A stretch of 64,000 nt of DNA, taken from NCBI GenBank assembly GCA_963825585.1, contig CAWGTX010000001.1, forward strand, positions 248,001-312,000, in the 5' to 3' direction. The translations under genes were made by a program, and so were the position numbers. The DNA is from JAOUGY01 sp963825585. GTDB lineage: Bacteria > Actinomycetota > Acidimicrobiia > Spongiisociales > ZC4RG35. A model generated the notes under the pieces. That model searched no databases, had not been told where the DNA came from, and saw only the letters and a list, made by a program, of their open reading frames with translations. This document shows, one piece after another, positions 23,994 through 32,820 of this stretch (its first letter is position 1; each line of letters starts with the position of its first letter).

Positions 23994-24000
23994 GCCCGGG

Positions 24001-24408
24001 TCAGGCGGCTGGAGCCACCATCACCGGCACGGTGGACGACCTGGTGAGTTCAGAGAGCCCACGGCGCCCGAACATCCGGCTGCCGGCCGGAAGGGCCACG
24101 CGGGCGGCATCCGTCCGTTCCACTGCTTCGAGGAGTTCTTCGACCGGGTCGTCGCCCGTCGATGACCATGCCTCCACCTTCACGCCGCTGCGGCGCAGGC
24201 GGGTGGATACCTGGTCGAGGTAGATGTCTCCGGCCTCGGAGATGCTGATGCCTTCGTTCTTGGCGAACGCCTCGAGCGCACCGGCCGACGGGCCGGAGAG
24301 CATCAGGAACAGCGTCACGCGGGGGCCCACTTCGATCAAGTCGAGGGCTGCCTCGCCGTATCGGGTCGAGGGGTCGATAACCACCAAGCTGGTGGTGTCG
24401 GTGTTCAT
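24001..24408 (-). CDS. hypothetical protein, Usp-like fold
   Basis: A protein of 135 residues I do not recognise with certainty. It begins MNTDTTSLVVIDPSTRYGEA, has alternating strand and helix segments, and ends with ALPAGSRMFGRRGLSELTRS and a strand VPVMVAPA, which resembles the closing part of universal stress proteins, but the first motif lacks the typical Asp-Gly-Ser. The start 24408 has an AAAGGA Shine-Dalgarno at a 6-nt distance (24415-24420); an alternative ATG sits one codon upstream. It is convergent with the aminotransferase gene, 7 bp apart. It may bind a nucleotide. Confidence 0.6.
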   Translation of the reverse strand: MNTDTTSLVVIDPSTRYGEAALDLIEVGPRVTLFLMLSGPSAGALEAFAKNEGISISEAGDIYLDQVSTRLRRSGVKVEAWSSTGDDPVEELLEAVERTDAARVALPAGSRMFGRRGLSELTRSSTVPVMVAPAA

Positions 24409-24528
24409 CATCGGTCCTTTTCGTGAACCCGAAAATCGGGTTTCGTGTGCGGATTGATTCGTTTCAATCCTGTCGACATCAACCTAGCAGGCTTGAGAAC
24501 TATTTCACGAAGAGAAGAGCGGCAACAC

Positions 24529-24783
24529 CTTTGTCCCCCACGCAGTGGGGGAGGGGCGACAGCTTTGTCCCCCACGCAGTGGGGGAAGGGGCCCCCGTGA
24601 CGGAGGAGCGGGGTAGGGGGGTTGAGAGCCCGCGAGAAGGACACTCACGCGTTCCGGCACGCGTCTTCGTGCTCGCGAGGGGTACGTACGCGTCATCATT
24701 CTCGCGAGGGATAGGCCCCCCCTACCCCGCTCGTTCCTCACGGGGACCCCTTCCCCCTCTCGCAAGCTCGAGGGGGACAAAGT
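24529..24783. repeat. MITE-like repeat element, copy B (reverse orientation)
   Basis: About 222 bp (24561-24782) that matches copy A (10091-10334) end to end in reverse, bounded by CTTTGTCCCCC and GGGGGACAAAG. An extra copy of one end (ACCTTTGTCCCCCACGCAGT, 24527-24546) precedes it, as if an element end had been duplicated. It lies in the 420-bp gene-free stretch 24409-24830. No transposase is visible, and open frames through it are shadows. Confidence 0.75.
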
Positions 24784-24790
24784 TGTTCAC

Positions 24791-24825
24791 GTCGCTCGTC
24801 GCTCGTCGCTCGTCGCTCGTCGTCC
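24791..24825 (+). repeat. GTCGCTC heptamer array
   Basis: GTCGCTC four times in tandem (24791-24818) and one variant GTCGTCC (24819-24825), ending 5 bp before the ATG at 24831. It is directly next to the MITE-like element B. Confidence 0.9.
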
Positions 24826-24830
24826 GTGAG

Positions 24831-25136
24831 ATGGCCGAAGAACTGGACGTCGAGGTCACGGTTGGGGAGATCCGCTGGGTGGTGGAGAACTTCTTCGACG
24901 GCGTTCGGGACGAGATTCCGGCCCGTCTCACCCGCCATCACGAGATCGGCGTGTATGTGGCGGTCCGCGTCCCGGAGGCACTCGTCGAGCGGCATCGACC
25001 CGACGGGACCTCCTTCCACATGGACTTCCGCTGGTTCGACCGCTCCGAGCTTTCTTCCATCACCCTGTACCCGCTTTCGGTGGCCGAGTTGTTGGCCCGG
25101 AAGACGCCACTGTCGATCGTGGAGGACCAGCGGTAG
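24831..25136 (+). CDS. hypothetical protein, 101 residues
   Basis: Not recognised. A compact alpha/beta protein starting MAEELDVEVTVGEIRWVVEN, followed by FFDGVRDEIPARLTRHHEI, and a strand-rich middle (IGVYVAVRVPEAL; FHMDFRWFDRSELSSITLYP). There is no signal peptide or membrane segment. The first ATG follows a GTCGCTC repeat array, with only a weak GTGAG ahead of it. Codon use is high GC3 like its neighbours, which supports it as a real gene. It stands alone between the MITE-like element and the peptide transporter operon. Confidence 0.6.
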   Translation: MAEELDVEVTVGEIRWVVENFFDGVRDEIPARLTRHHEIGVYVAVRVPEALVERHRPDGTSFHMDFRWFDRSELSSITLYPLSVAELLARKTPLSIVEDQR

Positions 25137-25229
25137 CCCCGCAATCCAGTCTTCACGAAAATATGCACTGAATGGCCGATCAGGGTTGCGCGACCCGATA
25201 GCCTGCGGACACGCTGTTGGAGGTTCACC

Positions 25230-27086
25230 TTGCGCCGTATCGTGTCACTCGTTTCGATGTTCATGGTCCTGTTCGCCCTCGCCGCTCCCGGGGTCAACGC
25301 CCAGGAGGATCGGATGACGCTCATCATCGGGCTCACCCAGCCATGGGAGACGCTCAACCCGACCATCGGGTTCGCCGTCAGTGAGTACGAGTTCTGGAAT
25401 GTCCAGTACGCCTCGCTGGTCGGCAAAGCTGCTGCGGATTTCGCTCCGGAGCCGGCGCTGGTGGAGTCGTGGGAGGAGAACCAGCCCGGGCTCAACTACA
25501 CGTACACGCTTCGCCAGGGGCTCACGTGGTCCGACGGCACTCCGCTCACGGCCGAGGATGCGGTGTGGAACATCAACACGTCGCGTGATCAGGAATGGTC
25601 GAACTACATCTCCACCGTCACCAATCTCTCGGCCGAGGTGGTCGACGAGCGCACGTTCACGGTGACCTCCTCGGTTCCCGATCCCAAGCTCCCCGGAATC
25701 GAGATCTACCTGCTGCCCAAGCACATCTGGGAGCCGGTGGCCACCGACGGTGAAGCGGTCTCCACCTACGAGGCGCTCGACGGAGTGGGCAGTGGACCGT
25801 TCACCCTCAGCGAGTACCAGTCCGAGGAGTTCCTCCGCATGGAGGCGAACCCCAGCTACTACGGCGGGGAGCCTGCCATCGACGAGGTGATCTTCCGGTA
25901 CTTCTCCAACCCCGACGCCATGGTCGCCGCCCTGCAGCAGGGTGAGATCGACGCCGCCCAGGGCATCCCTGCCTCGTCGATCGAGGCACTGGAGGCTGAT
26001 CCCAGTGTCGAGGTGATCGCCGGAAACCAGGGCGGTTTCGACGAGATCGCTCTCAACGGTGGGCTGGCTCCCACCCCGCCCCATCCAGCACTGGCCGACG
26101 TCGAGTTCCGGCGAGCCGTGTCGATGGGTATCGACAAGATGGCTGTGATCGAAGACCTCCTGTTCGGGCTGGCCGAGCCGGCCACCACCATCAGCGTGGG
26201 TGCCGACCTCAAGTGGGTGCCCGAGATCCCCGAGGAAGATCTCATCGAGTACGACCCGGCCCGGGCGATCGAGACACTCGACGCCGCCGGATACCTCGAC
26301 ACCGACGGTGACGGCATCCGCAACATGCCCGAAGGGGGCGACAACATCGTCCTCAACCACGCCGTCAACACCGATACCGACATCGGTGCGCCGCTCGGCG
26401 AGCTGTTCAGCGGTTGGATGGCCGCCATCGGCATCGGTGTGGAGCTCTCGTCCTACGACCAGGACCAGCTGTTCACGGTGATCGTCGATGGGACCTACGA
26501 CTCCTTCAACTGGGGGTGGACGCCGTTCGTGGACCCCGACCCGATGCTCTCGTACTTCACCGAGGCGGAGTTGGGCAACTACAACGACGCCAACTGGACC
26601 AACCCTCGCTACGAGGAGCTCTACGTCCAGCAGAAGCAGGAAGTCGACGAAGAGGCGAGGCTGGCCATCGTCCACGAGATGCTGACGATCCTCTACAACG
26701 ACGCCGTGTACTTCCCGCTCTACTACTCGCCCGAGTTCCAGGCGATCCGTACCGACCGGTTCGAGGGTTGGGTCCGCCAGCCCGCAGAAGTCGGCCCGGT
26801 GATGTTCTCGAACAGCTCGCCGTCGTACGCGCTGCTGACACCGATCGGAGCCGCCGCTCCCGACGACACCACCGCGGGGACCACCGCCGATGGGACGACC
26901 GCCACCACCGCCGGTGCCGACAGCGGAACCACCGACACCGGAACCTCTTCCGCCACCGCCGACGAGGACACCTCCGACGGAGGATCGACCGGGTTGATCG
27001 TCGGCGTCGGCGTCGGTGTGCTGGCCGTTTTGGCCGGGGGCATGGTCATGTCGAAGCGGAAGAAGTCGGCCGACGACCGGGAGTGA
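25230..27086 (+). CDS. peptide/nickel-type ABC transporter substrate-binding protein with C-terminal anchor
   Basis: Extracellular solute-binding protein, family 5, 618 residues. It starts with TTG after a GGAGG Shine-Dalgarno (25219-25223). Residues 1-24 are a signal peptide ending VNAQ without a lipobox Cys. The binding domain carries ADFAPEPALVESWEENQPG and YTYTLRQGLTWSDGTPLTAE, typical of the family. After residue 540 comes a Thr/Ala/Asp-rich linker, then one membrane helix (GLIVGVGVGVLAVLAGGMVM) and a KRKK tail. So the protein is fixed in the membrane by its C-terminus rather than by a lipid. First gene of a five-gene operon. Confidence 0.92.
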   Translation: MRRIVSLVSMFMVLFALAAPGVNAQEDRMTLIIGLTQPWETLNPTIGFAVSEYEFWNVQYASLVGKAAADFAPEPALVESWEENQPGLNYTYTLRQGLTWSDGTPLTAEDAVWNINTSRDQEWSNYISTVTNLSAEVVDERTFTVTSSVPDPKLPGIEIYLLPKHIWEPVATDGEAVSTYEALDGVGSGPFTLSEYQSEEFLRMEANPSYYGGEPAIDEVIFRYFSNPDAMVAALQQGEIDAAQGIPASSIEALEADPSVEVIAGNQGGFDEIALNGGLAPTPPHPALADVEFRRAVSMGIDKMAVIEDLLFGLAEPATTISVGADLKWVPEIPEEDLIEYDPARAIETLDAAGYLDTDGDGIRNMPEGGDNIVLNHAVNTDTDIGAPLGELFSGWMAAIGIGVELSSYDQDQLFTVIVDGTYDSFNWGWTPFVDPDPMLSYFTEAELGNYNDANWTNPRYEELYVQQKQEVDEEARLAIVHEMLTILYNDAVYFPLYYSPEFQAIRTDRFEGWVRQPAEVGPVMFSNSSPSYALLTPIGAAAPDDTTAGTTADGTTATTAGADSGTTDTGTSSATADEDTSDGGSTGLIVGVGVGVLAVLAGGMVMSKRKKSADDRE

Positions 27087-27092
27087 TCGAAC

Positions 27093-28061
27093 GTGACGGC
27101 CCGGTTCATCGGGAAGAAGTTGATCGGGTCGCTCCTCACCCTGGGGTTCGTGCTCGTCTTCAACTTCTTCCTGTTCCGGGTCGTCCAGAACGATCCCGTG
27201 GGAAGCCTCTTCCGGGGGCGCAACATCCCTCAGGAGCGGCTCGACCAGATGCGGGTGGAGTTCGGGCTCGACAAGTCGCTGCCTGAGCAGTTCGTCGCCT
27301 ACCTGAGAGAGACGGCACAGCTCAACTTCGGGCTGTCGTATCAGAGCCGCCAGCCGGTGTGGACCGAGATCGCCGACAAGATCCTGCCGACGCTCGTGCT
27401 GGTCGGTTTGGCGGCGTTGCTCTCGGCGGTCATCGGGGTCATCGGGGGGATCGTCGCCGCCTGGCGACGCGGGTCGAAGAGCGACTACGCCATCACGTCG
27501 TCCACCATGGTGTTTTATTCCATGCCGGACTTCTGGCTGGGGATGCTGCTGCTGGTGGGGTTCGCGGTGGTGCTCGGATGGTTCCCGGTGGGCGGACTCG
27601 TCGACCTGTCGTCCAACGCCACCGGATTCGGCCGATTACTGGACCAGCTCCATCACCTGGCTCTGCCATGCCTCACGCTCACCCTTGCGTACCTGGGCGA
27701 ATACGCCGTGGTGATGAGGTCCTCCCTGCTCGACGTGATGGGGGAGGACTACCTCACGGTGGCGCGAGCCAAGGGTCTCCGCGACGTCCAGGTACGTAAC
27801 CGCCATGCCGTCCCCAACGCGCTGCTGCCGGTGGTGACGCTGGCGGCGATCAACCTCGGCTTCGTGCTGTCCGGCGCGATCGCGGTCGAGACCCTGTATT
27901 CGTGGCCCGGGCTGGGCAAAGCAACGGCCGACGCGGTTCGGGGTCCCGACCTTCCCATGCTCCAGGGCCTGTTCCTGGTGTTCAGTGCAGCCGTGATCCT
28001 GTTCAACCTCATCGCCGACATGGTGTACGCCGCCCTCGACCCACGCGTGAGGCCGGCATGA
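27093..28061 (+). CDS. peptide ABC transporter permease, DppB-like
   Basis: Inner-membrane permease of 322 residues, six helices. The N-terminal FIGKKLIGSLLTLGFVLVFN helix and NDPVGSLFRGRNIPQERLDQ region are typical of the DppB/OppB type. The coupling loop with EDYLTVARAKGLRD near residue 218 is the binding-protein-dependent transport signature that contacts the ATPases. The start is GTG, 6 bp after the binding-protein gene. Its stop overlaps the next permease gene (ATGA). Confidence 0.94.
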   Translation: MTARFIGKKLIGSLLTLGFVLVFNFFLFRVVQNDPVGSLFRGRNIPQERLDQMRVEFGLDKSLPEQFVAYLRETAQLNFGLSYQSRQPVWTEIADKILPTLVLVGLAALLSAVIGVIGGIVAAWRRGSKSDYAITSSTMVFYSMPDFWLGMLLLVGFAVVLGWFPVGGLVDLSSNATGFGRLLDQLHHLALPCLTLTLAYLGEYAVVMRSSLLDVMGEDYLTVARAKGLRDVQVRNRHAVPNALLPVVTLAAINLGFVLSGAIAVETLYSWPGLGKATADAVRGPDLPMLQGLFLVFSAAVILFNLIADMVYAALDPRVRPA

Positions 28062-28972
28062 CATCGACGGTTCCGACGGCGAAGTCGCTGGTGTGGCATC
28101 GTCGCAAGGTCGCGTTGCGGCGGGTCGCGGTTCAGTTCTGGTCGTCGACGCCGGGGCGGATCGGCATCCTGGTTCTGGCGGTGTTCATGCTGCTGGCGGT
28201 GGCCGCGCCGCTGCTGGCCGATCGGGCCAGTCTCGACCCGGTGGCGTCCCGGGCGGCCGGCGCCCCCCAGTGGGGTTCACCCTCGGAGTACGGACCGCTC
28301 GGCACGGATCACCTGCGGCGGTCGGTGTGGGCGCAGTTCGTGTGGGGGTCGCGGGTGAGCCTGTTCGTGGGTCTCGCCGCCACCGTGGTCACCATCGTCC
28401 TCGGATCGGTGGTTGGCATCGTCGCCGGGTTCCTCGGTGGCCGGATCGACGCAACGTTGATGCGACTCACCGAGTGGTTTCTGGTGATCCCGTTCCTTCC
28501 GTTGGCGATCGTGCTGGCGTCGGTGCTGGGCCGGTCCGTGTGGAACATCATCTTCGTGATCGGCATCACGTCGTGGCCTTCGACTGCCCGGTTGGTGCGC
28601 GCCCAGGTGCTCACCGTGAAGCAGCGATTGTTCGTCGACCGTGCCCGCTCGTTGGGGGCGTCGGGCGGTCACATCGTGGCCCGCCACATCCTCCCCAACG
28701 TGAGCGGCCTCATCCTGGCCAACGCCACCCTGGCCGTACCCATCTCGATCCTCACCGAGACCACCCTGTCGTTCCTCGGTCTGGGTGATCCGCAGCGAGC
28801 CTCCTGGGGCAAGGCGCTCGAGGAGGCGTTCGTCAACGGTGCCATGACCCGCAACGCCTGGTGGTACTTCGTTCCACCAGGGTTGGCGATCCTGATGGTG
28901 GTGATGGCCTTCACCCTCATCGGTCAGACACTGGAGGAGATCGCCGATCCCCGCATGAAGGGGCGCCGGTGA
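28058..28972 (+). CDS. peptide ABC transporter permease, DppC-like
   Basis: Second permease of the transporter, 304 residues. It has an N-terminal OppC-type helix (GRIGILVLAVFMLLAVAAPL) and then the permease core with LFVDRARSLGASGGHIVARH, the EAA-type coupling loop. The C-terminal RASWGKALEEAF and a last helix before EEIADPRMKGRR are typical of DppC. It starts at an ATG overlapping the DppB-like stop by 4 nt and ends overlapping the next GTG start (GTGA). Confidence 0.94.
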   Translation: MTSTVPTAKSLVWHRRKVALRRVAVQFWSSTPGRIGILVLAVFMLLAVAAPLLADRASLDPVASRAAGAPQWGSPSEYGPLGTDHLRRSVWAQFVWGSRVSLFVGLAATVVTIVLGSVVGIVAGFLGGRIDATLMRLTEWFLVIPFLPLAIVLASVLGRSVWNIIFVIGITSWPSTARLVRAQVLTVKQRLFVDRARSLGASGGHIVARHILPNVSGLILANATLAVPISILTETTLSFLGLGDPQRASWGKALEEAFVNGAMTRNAWWYFVPPGLAILMVVMAFTLIGQTLEEIADPRMKGRR

Positions 28973-29940
28973 GCGAACCTCTGCTCTCGGTGCGCGACCT
29001 GCGCGTGACCTACCGGACCGGCTCGGGCGACGTTCCCGCCGTACAGGGCGTCTCCTTCGATCTGGCCCGGGGCGCGTCGCTCGGGCTGGCGGGCGAGTCG
29101 GGATGTGGGAAGTCCACCATGGCCAACGCCATCTTGCGCCTAGTGCCCGCCGGCACCATGGTGGAGGGCGAGGTCATCCTCGATGGCCACGACATCCTCA
29201 CCCTCAAGCCGGGAAAGCTGAGAGCGGTTCGGTGGACCACGGGCGCCATCGTGTTCCAGGGGGCGTTGCATGCACTCAACCCCGTGCAGCGGATCGAACA
29301 GCAGGTGGCCGAACCCATGCTCATCCACGAGACGGTGCCCAGCCGGTCCGGCGCCGCCCGGCGGGTGGGGAGCCTGCTCGAGTCGGTAGGACTCCCGTCA
29401 CGCCTCGCCCGGTCGTATCCCCACCAGCTCTCGGGCGGACAGCGGCAACGGGTCCTGATCGCCATGGCGCTGGCTTGCGATCCGCAGCTGCTCATCGCCG
29501 ACGAGCCGACCACGGCACTCGACCTGATGGTGCAGGCGCAGGTGCTGGCGCTGCTTCAGGATCTCCGGGCGTCGTTCGGTCTGTCGATGATCTTCATCAC
29601 CCACGACCTCTCGGTGCTCACCTCCGTGTGTGACGAGCTGGCCGTCATGTATGCCGGTCGGGTCGTAGAGGACGGGGGTGCCGGCGATGTGTTCCGTGAG
29701 CCCCGCCACCCCTATACCCGGGCGCTCTCGGCCGCATTCCCCACCATCGGCGACCACACCTCCCGGATGCATCCGAGCGGCCTCGGCGGCGATCCCCCGG
29801 ATCCGGCCCACCTGCCCTCCGGGTGCGCATTCCATCCACGCTGCCCGGTGGCGCTCGATTCGTGTTCGTCGACCACGGTGGACCTGGTGCCGGCCGGTGA
29901 CGGCCGACGTGCCGCCTGCGTCCTGATGGGACGCCCATGA
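28969..29940 (+). CDS. peptide ABC transporter ATPase, DppD-like
   Basis: Cytoplasmic ATPase of 323 residues. Walker A is GESGCGKST, the signature is LSGGQRQRV, Walker B is LLIADEPTTALD and the switch His is in FITHDLSVL. The oligopeptide-type C-terminal extension with GCAFHPRCPVALDSC holds the conserved cysteines seen in DppD/OppD proteins, where an iron-sulfur cluster has been proposed. The start is GTG in a GTGA overlap with the permease gene. Confidence 0.94.
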   Translation: MSEPLLSVRDLRVTYRTGSGDVPAVQGVSFDLARGASLGLAGESGCGKSTMANAILRLVPAGTMVEGEVILDGHDILTLKPGKLRAVRWTTGAIVFQGALHALNPVQRIEQQVAEPMLIHETVPSRSGAARRVGSLLESVGLPSRLARSYPHQLSGGQRQRVLIAMALACDPQLLIADEPTTALDLMVQAQVLALLQDLRASFGLSMIFITHDLSVLTSVCDELAVMYAGRVVEDGGAGDVFREPRHPYTRALSAAFPTIGDHTSRMHPSGLGGDPPDPAHLPSGCAFHPRCPVALDSCSSTTVDLVPAGDGRRAACVLMGRP

Positions 29941-30869
29941 GCGGTCCCCTCGTCAGGGTCGACGATCTGCACGTCCACTTCGGTTCGGCCCGCGCCGTCG
30001 ACGGTGCCTCCCTCGAGGTGCATCCGGGGGAGGTCCTGGCGCTGGTCGGGGAGTCCGGCTCGGGCAAGACCACACTCATACGGTCGATCCAGGGGCTGCA
30101 GCCGCCCACCTCGGGGCAGGTGACCCTGGAGGGGAAACCCGCCTCGCGTGGTGGGCACCGCCAGATCCAGATGATCTTCCAGGACCCCACCGGGGCGCTC
30201 AACCCGAGACAGACGATCTATGAGATCGTTTCGGAGGGCCTGCGGATCCGCAAGGATCGAGGCGATGAGCCCACCAGGGTGGCCGAGGCGTTGTCGAAAG
30301 CCGGGTTGCGACCGCCCGAACGCTTCATGCCGCTGTATCCGCACGAGATCTCCGGTGGCCAGCGCCAGCGGGTCGTGATCGCCGGCGCCATGGTGTTGGA
30401 GCCCCGGCTGCTGCTGGCCGACGAGCCGGTTGCCAGCCTCGATGCCTCCATCCGCGGTGAGATCCTGTCGCTCATGCGCACGCTGGTCGACGACACCGAC
30501 CTGGCGATCCTGGTGGTCACCCACGACCTGGGACTGGCCTGGAACATCGCCGACCGGGTGGCGGTCATGTACCTGGGGCGGATCGTCGAGACCGGCCCCA
30601 CCGAGGAACTGCTCGCCAACCCGAAACATCCCTACACGCGGGCATTGTTGTCGGTGGTCCCCGAGACGGCGGGCATGGAACAGCAGATCCTCACCGGCGA
30701 GATCCCCGATCCGCGGAACGTTCCCACGGGCTGTCGGTTCCATCCCCGGTGTCCGCTGCTGCAGAGCGGCGAGGCCGACCGCCTCGGGATCGCCGACCGT
30801 TGTCGAACCGACGATCCCGCCATCCTCACTCCCGACACCGCCTGGGCCGCCGCTTGCTGGGCCGTGTGA
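29937..30869 (+). CDS. peptide ABC transporter ATPase, DppF-like
   Basis: Second ATPase, 310 residues. Walker A is GESGSGKTT, signature ISGGQRQRV, Walker B LLLADEPVASLD, switch His in VVTHDLGLAW. The C-terminal NVPTGCRFHPRCPLLQSGEA is the usual oligopeptide extension. It overlaps the DppD-like gene by 4 nt and is the last gene of the operon; its stop codon is inside the long perfect palindrome that probably ends transcription. Confidence 0.94.
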   Translation: MSGPLVRVDDLHVHFGSARAVDGASLEVHPGEVLALVGESGSGKTTLIRSIQGLQPPTSGQVTLEGKPASRGGHRQIQMIFQDPTGALNPRQTIYEIVSEGLRIRKDRGDEPTRVAEALSKAGLRPPERFMPLYPHEISGGQRQRVVIAGAMVLEPRLLLADEPVASLDASIRGEILSLMRTLVDDTDLAILVVTHDLGLAWNIADRVAVMYLGRIVETGPTEELLANPKHPYTRALLSVVPETAGMEQQILTGEIPDPRNVPTGCRFHPRCPLLQSGEADRLGIADRCRTDDPAILTPDTAWAAACWAV

Positions 30870-30904
30870 ACCCAGGGTCGAACCCTGGGTTCACACGGCC
30901 CAGC
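30856..30904. terminator. perfect 23-bp palindrome between convergent genes
   Basis: Arms 30856-30878 and 30882-30904 are exact complements with only CGA between them. The left arm includes the last codons and the stop of the DppF-like gene. It lies 27 bp before the stop of the convergent flavoprotein gene. There is no U-tract, so it may act as a bidirectional terminator, an RNA-stabilising end or a protein-binding site. Confidence 0.75.
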
Positions 30905-30931
30905 ACGGGCGGTCTCGGCCCACGGTTCGGG

Positions 30932-32104
30932 TCACACCATGTAGGAACGCACTGGATCGACCTCACCCAGGATGGCCCGGTCCGCCGAAAACGGGGCGAG
31001 GTCGAAGGCGGTGCTCCCGTCGATGGCCAGTTCCGACAGCAGCCGCCCGATCACCGAGGCGAACTTGAAGGCGTGGCCTGCGCCGATGGCGCAGTACACC
31101 CGCTCGGTGCCGGGGACCCGGTCGATCACGAAGTCCCGATCCGGAGTGAGCGTGTACAGGCAGTTCTTGGCGAGGTGGACGCCGACGTCCGATCCCGGCA
31201 GATGATCGGCGGCGAAGCGGCGGATAGTGGCGACGGTGTCGGCGTCGGGCTCGAACGATCGGGTGTCGGGATCCACCAGCAGCCCGCAGCGGTCCCAAGC
31301 GGTCTTCACCGCCGGCTCGCCGAAGATCGGAAACCCGTAGAAGCAGGGCTCGTCCATCCAGATCCACACCGGGAAACGGCTCGGGTGATAGGCGAGCGGA
31401 TCGGCCGCTGTCGTGTACACCACGTGCTCGAGGCTCACGTCGAGCGGGAAGTGGACTCCAAAGTGGGCCAGCGCCGGGTTCGTCCAGGCGCCGGCGGCGA
31501 TCACCAGCGAGCCGCCCCGATAGGTGATCCCGTCGGCGATCACTTCCACCTCGCCGTCGACCTCCCGAATCGACGTCACCGGGGCATCGTCCAGCAAGGT
31601 GGCCCCGTTCTCCCTGGCCAGTGCCCGGTGGGTTGCGTTGGCCCGCGACGCCATCGCCAGCCCGGTGCGTTCCTGATAGATGGCGGTGACATGCTCCGGG
31701 AGCTGCCACTGTGGCCACCGACGCATGATCTCGGCGGCGTCCAACTCCTCATACCGGACCCCGGCGGCGGTCAACGAGCGCCGGTAGTCGTCGAGTGGGA
31801 TGACGGCGTCGGCGGGGGAGAGGTCCAACCCGCCGGTTCGCAGCACCACCGGCTCGCCCGAGTCCACCTCCACCTGCTCCCAGGCGTCGTAGGCCAGCTT
31901 CGCCAACTCGACGTATTCGGGGGTGTGGTACGACAGTCGGATGATCCGGCTGTGGTCCTCGGACCCACCACGGCCATGACCCAGCTCGAACTGCTCGATC
32001 CCGAGCACGTCGTTGCCGAGACGCCGCGACAGCCAGTAGGTGGCGCCCGAGCCGATACCGCCGAGGCCCAGCACGATCGTGGAGAATTCGGTGCGTGTCG
32101 TCAC
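30932..32104 (-). CDS. sarcosine oxidase / N-methyltryptophan oxidase-like flavoenzyme
   Basis: A monomeric amine oxidase of the MSOX/SolA type, 390 residues, which oxidises N-methyl amino acids with covalently bound FAD. The N-terminal dinucleotide motif is VLGLGGIGSGATYWL. Cys315 in AKNCLYTLTPD is at the place of the Cys that carries the flavin in this family, and Lys267 (PAVKTAW) matches the oxygen-activating Lys. HSRIIRLSYHTPEYV near residue 51 is a further family mark. The start is GTG at 32104. It converges on the peptide transporter operon, so a link to peptide or modified amino acid use is plausible. The exact substrate is not decided. Confidence 0.9.
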   Translation of the reverse strand: MTTRTEFSTIVLGLGGIGSGATYWLSRRLGNDVLGIEQFELGHGRGGSEDHSRIIRLSYHTPEYVELAKLAYDAWEQVEVDSGEPVVLRTGGLDLSPADAVIPLDDYRRSLTAAGVRYEELDAAEIMRRWPQWQLPEHVTAIYQERTGLAMASRANATHRALARENGATLLDDAPVTSIREVDGEVEVIADGITYRGGSLVIAAGAWTNPALAHFGVHFPLDVSLEHVVYTTAADPLAYHPSRFPVWIWMDEPCFYGFPIFGEPAVKTAWDRCGLLVDPDTRSFEPDADTVATIRRFAADHLPGSDVGVHLAKNCLYTLTPDRDFVIDRVPGTERVYCAIGAGHAFKFASVIGRLLSELAIDGSTAFDLAPFSADRAILGEVDPVRSYMV

Positions 32105-32358
32105 CCGCCCGACTGTAGAACGCGAATCCAGGGTTCAGGACACCGCTGGGCGGTGTTCTCGCTCCTGAGAGTGAGCTCGATCGACCAATCCGTTCGGCTC
32201 CCGGCTTCGAACAGCGGCCGTGACAGCGCCAGCGCCGGGGTCGGCAGACTCCGCTCATCGAACGGCCGGTGATGATGTCCCGAGCCGATCAATCTCTCAG
32301 CCTCGAGGATCTGCTCGTATCTTCGCCAAACCCGTGAAGGCGGGACCATTGGGCGACG

Positions 32359-32820
32359 ATGAAGACCGGAATGCGCCCGATCGAGTTGGTCTCCGAAGTC
32401 GTCGTCGACCCGGACATCGGGCGCCCCTGGTTCGCGGGTGGTCCTGCGGCCGTCTACGACGGATTGGGAGTCGAAACCGAGCGTTCGACCCCCACCGTCA
32501 CCACACGGTGCCTGAGCTGTCACGTTCCTCTGGTGATCGACCTCGCCCATCTCGAAACCGGGGCGGTGCTGTGGCGGGTCATGTCCGAGCCATGGGCGCA
32601 GCCGGTGATCGACGCGTTCCGTTTGGTGAAGCGAGGGGCGGCGGAGTTCGCCTCCATCTGTGACGGGCTGGAGCTCAACGCCTACCTGCTGACGCCAGTG
32701 TGCGTAGTCTGCTCGGCGCAGCACGCCGTGGTGCTCGGTTACGGAGAGTTCCAACCGGCCCGCTATGTCGGTACGTACCTCGGGATCGCCCGCGCCCGGC
32801 CGGTCGCTGTCGGCACATGA
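32359..32820 (+). CDS. hypothetical zinc-ribbon-like protein
   Basis: A protein of 153 residues that I do not recognise. It has two CxxC pairs, CLSC near residue 51 and CVVC near residue 115, about 64 residues apart, suggesting one zinc site. Between them lies a mostly helical segment (PWAQPVIDAFRLVKRGAAEF). GC3 is high in this frame and the stop overlaps the ATG of the next, damaged gene (ATGA), both of which favour it over the longer antisense frame. There is only a weak Shine-Dalgarno. The 254 bp upstream (32105-32358) hold nothing I can support. Confidence 0.65.
   Translation: MKTGMRPIELVSEVVVDPDIGRPWFAGGPAAVYDGLGVETERSTPTVTTRCLSCHVPLVIDLAHLETGAVLWRVMSEPWAQPVIDAFRLVKRGAAEFASICDGLELNAYLLTPVCVVCSAQHAVVLGYGEFQPARYVGTYLGIARARPVAVGT

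Noticed and set aside
24423..24830. Coding frames through the MITE-like element (Pro/Arg/Gly-rich)
   Set aside because: They exist in both orientations and in both element copies, as expected of GC-rich palindromic repeats rather than genes.
30870..30890. tRNA-like GGTCGAACCC loop
   Set aside because: It is the centre of a perfect 23-bp palindrome; no acceptor stem, anticodon arm or D arm is present.
30749..32272. 507-codon forward frame opposite the flavoprotein gene
   Set aside because: The minus-strand protein has clear FAD and active-site motifs; the forward frame is low-complexity and starts inside the DppF-like gene.
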